Part shown: positions 14,921 through 17,815 of the stretch, piece after piece
How the letters are laid out: every line of letters begins with the position of its first letter
How positions within the stretch are numbered: position 1 is the first letter of the stretch
NCBI GenBank assembly: GCA_031257135.1
Contig: JAIRPH010000021.1
Span: 1 to 17,815 of the forward strand
Direction: 5' to 3'
Length of the DNA: 17,815 nt
DNA from: Spirochaetaceae bacterium
GTDB taxonomy: Bacteria > Spirochaetota > Spirochaetia > Treponematales > Breznakiellaceae
Made by a program: the position numbers and the translations under genes
Notes under the pieces: model-generated
Told to the model about the DNA's origin: nothing
What the model saw: only the letters and a program-made list of their open reading frames with translations
Database searches by the model: none

Positions 14921-14994
14921 TGCGTCCGACAGGACTCGAACCTGCGCCCTACGGATTCGAAGTCCGTCGCTCTATCCATCTGAGCTACGAACGC
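14921..14994 (-). tRNA. tRNA-Arg (anticodon TCG)
   Basis: 74-base cloverleaf on the minus strand. Acceptor GCGTTCG pairs with CGGACGC (one U-G), discriminator A. Anticodon arm ACGGA-CTTCGAA-TCCGT gives TCG, reading CGN codons. T loop TTCGAGT. CCA is not encoded. It lies nine bases before tRNA-Lys in the same transcript. Confidence 0.97.
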
Positions 14995-15008
14995 AACTAA
15001 CATATATA

Positions 15009-15038
15009 ATAATACTAAACCGCATAATTTTTTGTCAA
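15009..15038 (-). promoter_or_regulatory. Promoter of the tRNA-Arg/tRNA-Lys transcript
   Basis: On the minus strand: consensus TTGACA (15038-15033), 18 bases, TATTAT (15014-15009). Start of transcription falls roughly 5-10 bases before the tRNA-Arg 5' end. Confidence 0.65.
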
Positions 15039-15145
15039 GACCATAGACCCTATATTTCTCGCTTTTTTACTTTATTTTAAGATTGTAGCCTAAAACAATA
15101 CCAGCAATCCGCGCTTTACCCGCTCTGATAAACAGGATATGCTCA

Positions 15146-15169
15146 GACAGCTAAACTAGTGTCAGACAT
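15146..15169. repeat. REP-like hairpin and left TGTC-A-GACA motif
   Basis: GACA-(G)-CTA-AAC-TAG-TGTC (15146-15163) folds as a seven-pair stem with one bulged G. It is joined to AGTGTCAGACAT (15158-15169), whose core is an odd palindrome TGTC-A-GACA. The same 12-mer is found inverted after the radical SAM gene (16567-16578). It lies 23 bases before that gene's ATG. Confidence 0.5.
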
Positions 15170-15192
15170 CTTTATTGAGAGGAAGGCTGATT

Positions 15193-16554
15193 ATGCCTAA
15201 TATACTTTTAGTTGCGATTAACGCTAAATGGATTCATCCGGCTCTATCGCTTCGGCTTCTCAAGGCGAATCTCGGCAGTTACGAGTCTCAGGCTGAAATT
15301 CTCGAATTTGCGTTACGCCAGCCTGTAACAGAGCAAGCCGATCTCATTATTGAGGCTCGTCCCCGGATTCTGGGTATTTCGGTATCCATCTGGAATCACA
15401 AGGCAACCGCGGAACTTCTACAAATTCTCGATAAGGCTTGGCGTAAGGACGCCGCGCCGAAGCCTGCGGTAATTCTTGGCGGTCCCGAAGCGTCTCATCT
15501 GCCGGCGGAGGCAGACCTATTCCAATATGCAGATTGGATCATCCGGGGCGAGGGAGAACAGGCGTTCAGAGAACTGTGCGGAACCGTATTAGACGGATTA
15601 CCGGCTCCTCCGCTGAAGATTACGGCGGCTCCTCCGGCGGAGCTTGCAGAGCTTGATCCGGGGTATCGGCTCTACACCGACGAAGACCTGCGGCGTAAGC
15701 TGATCTATGTGGAAGCCTCCCGAGGATGTCCTTTCGGGTGCGAGTTTTGTCTCAGTTCCCGAAGCGGTCTTCGGGAATTTCCATTAGATTCGTTTCTTAA
15801 AGAAATGGATGTCCTTATCCGCCGAGGAGCTAAAGCGTTTAAATTTTTGGATCGCTCTTTTAATCTGAACATCCCTCGGGCGCGGCGTATTCTAGAATTC
15901 TTTCTTGAACGTTTGGTTCCGCCTCAATACGTTCACTTTGAGATGATTCCGTCCCGGTTTCCGCTGGAACTCCGGCAGACCGTGAGCGCGTTTCCCCCGG
16001 GGACCCTGCGGCTGGAACTGGGAATCCAGACGTTTAATCCCGTAACCGCAGAGCTTATAGGACGGCAAAGCGATCCTGAAAAGGAACTTGAAGTTCTGCG
16101 TTTCCTGAGCGAAAAAACTAATGCAATAGTACATACCGATTTGATTGCCGGCTTACCGGCGGAAGATATTTCATCTTTTGCCGCTGGTTTTGACCGGCTT
16201 TGGCAGGCAGGACCTACGGAGATTCAGGTCGGAATCCTGAAATGCCTGCCCGGAACGCCTTTGAACCGGCATACGGCATCTCAGCAGATGCGCTACGCCC
16301 TGGAGCCGCCCTACGAGGTGTCAGAGACCGGCGCGCTTTCTCGGCCTGAGCTAGATAGAATAAAAAATTTCGCCCGATTCTGGGAGATCATTGTAAATCG
16401 AGGGGCTTTCGGCGGCTTCTCGGATGCCCTCTTTCCCCGCAGGCAAGGCGTATTCTCCCGATTTATGGACCTCTCGGACCGGCTTTTGCGACGTTTCGGC
16501 AGGAACTGGGGCATCCCCCAACAAGATTTAGGAAAAGCTCTCGAATCGGGATAA
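15193..16554 (+). CDS. Cobalamin-type radical SAM protein (B12-binding plus radical SAM, DUF4080-like)
   Basis: 453 aa. N-terminal about 1-140 resembles the B12-binding Rossmann domain of radical SAM proteins (NILLVAINAKWIHPALSLRLLKANL, RPRILGISVSIWN, PAVILGGPEASHLPAEAD, WIIRGEGEQAFRELC); the classical DxHxxG His loop is not present. The radical SAM core has EASRGCPFGCEFCLSS with the 4Fe-4S cysteines at 179, 183 and 186, then LRLELGIQTFNPVTAELIGRQ and HTDLIAGLPAED. The C-terminal third (about 390-453) is the less conserved region seen in DUF4080-type proteins. ATG 15193 has AGGAAGG seven bases upstream; an upstream in-frame start at 15175 is less likely. Reaction and substrate are unknown. 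No operon partner; it is bracketed by inverted repeats and followed by a transposase. Confidence 0.9.
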   Translation: MPNILLVAINAKWIHPALSLRLLKANLGSYESQAEILEFALRQPVTEQADLIIEARPRILGISVSIWNHKATAELLQILDKAWRKDAAPKPAVILGGPEASHLPAEADLFQYADWIIRGEGEQAFRELCGTVLDGLPAPPLKITAAPPAELAELDPGYRLYTDEDLRRKLIYVEASRGCPFGCEFCLSSRSGLREFPLDSFLKEMDVLIRRGAKAFKFLDRSFNLNIPRARRILEFFLERLVPPQYVHFEMIPSRFPLELRQTVSAFPPGTLRLELGIQTFNPVTAELIGRQSDPEKELEVLRFLSEKTNAIVHTDLIAGLPAEDISSFAAGFDRLWQAGPTEIQVGILKCLPGTPLNRHTASQQMRYALEPPYEVSETGALSRPELDRIKNFARFWEIIVNRGAFGGFSDALFPRRQGVFSRFMDLSDRLLRRFGRNWGIPQQDLGKALESG

Positions 16555-16566
16555 TCGCCGCATAAT

Positions 16567-16578
16567 ATGTCTGACACT
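16567..16578. repeat. Right TGTC-T-GACA motif, inverted copy
   Basis: ATGTCTGACACT is the exact reverse complement of 15158-15169. It lies 13 bases after the radical SAM stop codon and 49 bases before the transposase gene. Confidence 0.55.
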
Positions 16579-16626
16579 TAGCAGCGAAATAAAAGCAAAA
16601 CTATGTTTCCGTAGCATATAAGAAGT

Positions 16627-17157
16627 ATGAGATCATTGCGAATACTTTTGGAAGGGGCGACATATCACGTTGCCTCGAAAATCGACCATGACGATCCGGC
16701 GTTACGGGAGCCGGAGTTCAAACAAGGTTTCCTAGACTTCGTGGCTAAGGCGAAAAAACGGTTTTCCTTCAAATTGTGGAACTTTACCATCATGGACAAC
16801 CACATTCATTTTCTCATTAAGCCCGGACCCGATGTATCTTTGTCCAAGATCATGCAGTGGATTAAGTGTAATTTTGCCAAATGGTGGAATAAAAGGCACA
16901 ATACTAAGGGACATTTGTGGGGAGAACGGTTCTTTTCACGGATAATCAAGGATGAGCGGGACTTTGAGCGGGTATCGGAATATATCGACGAGAATCCGGT
17001 GAAGGCAAATCTGGTGAAAAAGCCGGAGCAGTGGCGGTTCGGCGGGCTGTTTCACTGGCTGAGGCGGATTTTCGGGCTTATCGACAGCCTCACGGACCCT
17101 GTTGCGCTGTTTACCCGAAACGCAAGCCAGACAATATCGGTGTCTGGCACAGGGTAA
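16627..17157 (+). CDS. Y1-family transposase, REP-associated (RAYT) type
   Basis: 176-aa single-strand transposase of the IS200-like Y1 (HUH) family. The HUH motif is in MDNHIHFLIKPGP (H59, H61). The nucleophile is probably Y119 in SEYIDENPVKANLV, the family's YI..NP..A.LV signature. Also typical are KRFSFKLWNFTIM before the HUH and HLWGERFFSRII between. It would cut and rejoin single-stranded DNA next to short hairpins. Full-length for the family, so apparently intact, though the last 11 codons lie in a TGTCTGG hairpin and could be derived from the repeat. No IS200-type flanking ends are clear. Only a weak ribosome site (AGAAG) precedes the ATG. Confidence 0.9.
   Translation: MRSLRILLEGATYHVASKIDHDDPALREPEFKQGFLDFVAKAKKRFSFKLWNFTIMDNHIHFLIKPGPDVSLSKIMQWIKCNFAKWWNKRHNTKGHLWGERFFSRIIKDERDFERVSEYIDENPVKANLVKKPEQWRFGGLFHWLRRIFGLIDSLTDPVALFTRNASQTISVSGTG
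17126..17148. repeat. REP-like hairpin inside the end of the transposase gene
   Basis: GCCAGACA (17126-17133), ATATCGG, TGTCTGGC (17141-17148): perfect 8-base stem with a 7-base loop. It shares the CAGACA/TGTCTG core with the motifs at 15158-15169 and 16567-16578. The transposase stop codon is seven bases beyond. Confidence 0.65.
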
Positions 17158-17175
17158 GAAGGCAAGGAATAAGAT

Positions 17176-17538
17176 TTGGTGAAGGAAGCCATTGTTAAGG
17201 GAAGAGCGGAACATTTTGCGCTTAACGTTGAGTTTCTTTTGCCTTATAACGATAACAGCTCTAATGCGGGAAGGACTGTTTCCTATATAGTATCCTTTAT
17301 AATGGTCCAATGGCTAGATTATTCCAGCGCGGTATTTTACGGATCATACGAAGGAGGCATTACGACCGTATTTGCTGAAGCCTTGAAGATTCCGGGTTTT
17401 GATCGGGACCAAGTTGTTGGGAAAAGATCGGTAGTCAGCCGAGGGAATTTCAGGTGCGGCAGTTTCCGGAGCATACCTTTCTGTGAACATTCCGGTGATT
17501 TTTTATACGATATTACCGAAAAAAAAGCAAAGCTCTAA
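17176..17538 (+). CDS. Doubtful small ORF of unknown function
   Basis: 120-codon frame from TTG 17176 (GTG 17179 is an alternative), preceded by AAGGAAT. Not recognised. It contains a partly hydrophobic stretch (TVSYIVSFIMVQWLDYSSAVFYGSY) but no signal peptide or known motif. It follows the transposase on the same strand by 18 bases. It may be a remnant of an older gene, or not coding; an operator-like site at 17247-17257 lies inside it. Low confidence. Confidence 0.3.
   Translation: MVKEAIVKGRAEHFALNVEFLLPYNDNSSNAGRTVSYIVSFIMVQWLDYSSAVFYGSYEGGITTVFAEALKIPGFDRDQVVGKRSVVSRGNFRCGSFRSIPFCEHSGDFLYDITEKKAKL
17247..17257. promoter_or_regulatory. Operator-like site matching the LacI operator
   Basis: TAACGATAACA is an exact 11-base match to the LacI operator (minus-strand reading, centre of 9629-9644), 12/16 over the full core. 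It lies about 345 bases upstream of the isomerase gene. Confidence 0.25.
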
Positions 17539-17547
17539 ATCGAGCGA

Positions 17548-17577
17548 TTGACCGGTTTGCTCAAGTATGAGATACTT
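17548..17577 (+). promoter_or_regulatory. Promoter of the isomerase gene with overlapping palindrome
   Basis: TTGACC (17548-17553), 17 bases, GATACT (17571-17576). The -10 box is inside a perfect palindrome AAGTAT-GAG-ATACTT (17563-17577), which looks like an operator. Transcription would start near 17583. Confidence 0.5.
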
Positions 17578-17602
17578 AGTTATAACCTTACAGGAGGCAA
17601 GT

Positions 17603-17815
17603 ATGCTCCCCATTATGTTGCAGTTGTACAATGTACGAGACGAATTGGCGCAGGATTTTGACGGAACCCTCGCGCAGGTAGCCGGAGCGGGCTATCAGTA
17701 TGTGGAATTAGCGTTGGCGTCTTCCTACGGCAAGACGGCAAGCCAATTCAAGGCGTCCCTCGATAAAGCGGGGCTGACCGCGGTTTCCGCGCACGTCCCT
17801 TACCGGGATATGACG
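17603..17815 (+). CDS. Sugar phosphate isomerase/epimerase (TIM-barrel, xylose isomerase-like), 3' end outside window
   Basis: The first 71 codons of a gene that runs off the right edge. ATG 17603 has AGGAGG five bases upstream. The start MLPIMLQLYNVRDELAQDFDGTLAQVAGAGYQYVELALASSYGK, followed by LDKAGLTAVSAHVPY, is typical of the sugar phosphate isomerase/epimerase (AP endonuclease 2-like) family: strand 1 with QLYxVRDEL, then GYxxVELA, then SAHVP. The family isomerises or epimerises keto-sugars with a metal ion. Only about a quarter is visible, so active-site Glu/His residues cannot be checked. It has its own promoter and is probably the first gene of another sugar locus. Confidence 0.85.
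   Translation, partial: MLPIMLQLYNVRDELAQDFDGTLAQVAGAGYQYVELALASSYGKTASQFKASLDKAGLTAVSAHVPYRDMT

Noticed and set aside
16936..17310. 124-codon minus-strand frame
   Set aside because: It is antisense to the transposase and has no ribosome site or recognisable protein features.

Overview
The window looks like chromosomal DNA of a spirochaete, most probably a Treponema-like one of about 50 % GC such as those from insect guts. This is inference from gene content and style: several sugar ABC transporters, exported binding proteins whose signal peptides end in a 'FAGGKG'/'FAKGAS'-type sequence, many TPR proteins and a DUF4080-type radical SAM protein. I cannot run a taxonomic search, so genus is a guess. 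Genes are densely packed and no gene-free stretch exceeds 300 bases. The longest gaps are about 200 bases (14995-15192), 158 bases (6220-6377) and about 100 bases (7767-7870, in which I see no convincing signal, and 8435-8536).

Left part (1-6300, minus strand): an operon that reads leftward. A protein made of 14 contiguous 34-residue TPR units comes first, then a Gfo/Idh/MocA sugar oxidoreductase, and a ribose-type (CUT2) ABC importer in the order ATPase, permease, binding protein. The binding protein runs off the window. The likely job is import and first oxidation of a sugar or polyol.

Middle (6300-9571): a divergent TPR gene has a membrane anchor and a C-terminal Mrr-like nuclease fold that lacks the catalytic residues. 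Its promoter places transcription start on the ATG, so its mRNA is probably leaderless. An NADPH-dependent FMN reductase-type flavoprotein follows, with a terminator. Then comes a LacI-family repressor on the minus strand.

Sugar operon (9580-13830, plus strand): the LacI-type gene is divergent from a CUT1 importer (binding protein, two permeases, no ATPase) and a medium-chain dehydrogenase without zinc ligands. One perfect 8+4+8 operator palindrome overlaps the -10 elements of both divergent promoters. Two imperfect copies of the operator are seen, one beyond the 3' end of lacI and one at about 17.25 kb.

Right part (13830-17815): a flavin reductase-like protein with its own promoter; a small unknown protein (minus strand) directly downstream of tRNA-Arg(TCG) and tRNA-Lys(CTT); a cobalamin-type radical SAM protein (DUF4080-like) bracketed by inverted TGTC-W-GACA repeats; a Y1/RAYT-type transposase whose last codons form a hairpin of the same motif; a doubtful small ORF; and the start of a sugar phosphate isomerase/epimerase with its own promoter and a palindrome over the -10. 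The most interesting non-gene signals are the leaderless promoter, the three-site LacI operator set and the REP-like motif set around the transposase.
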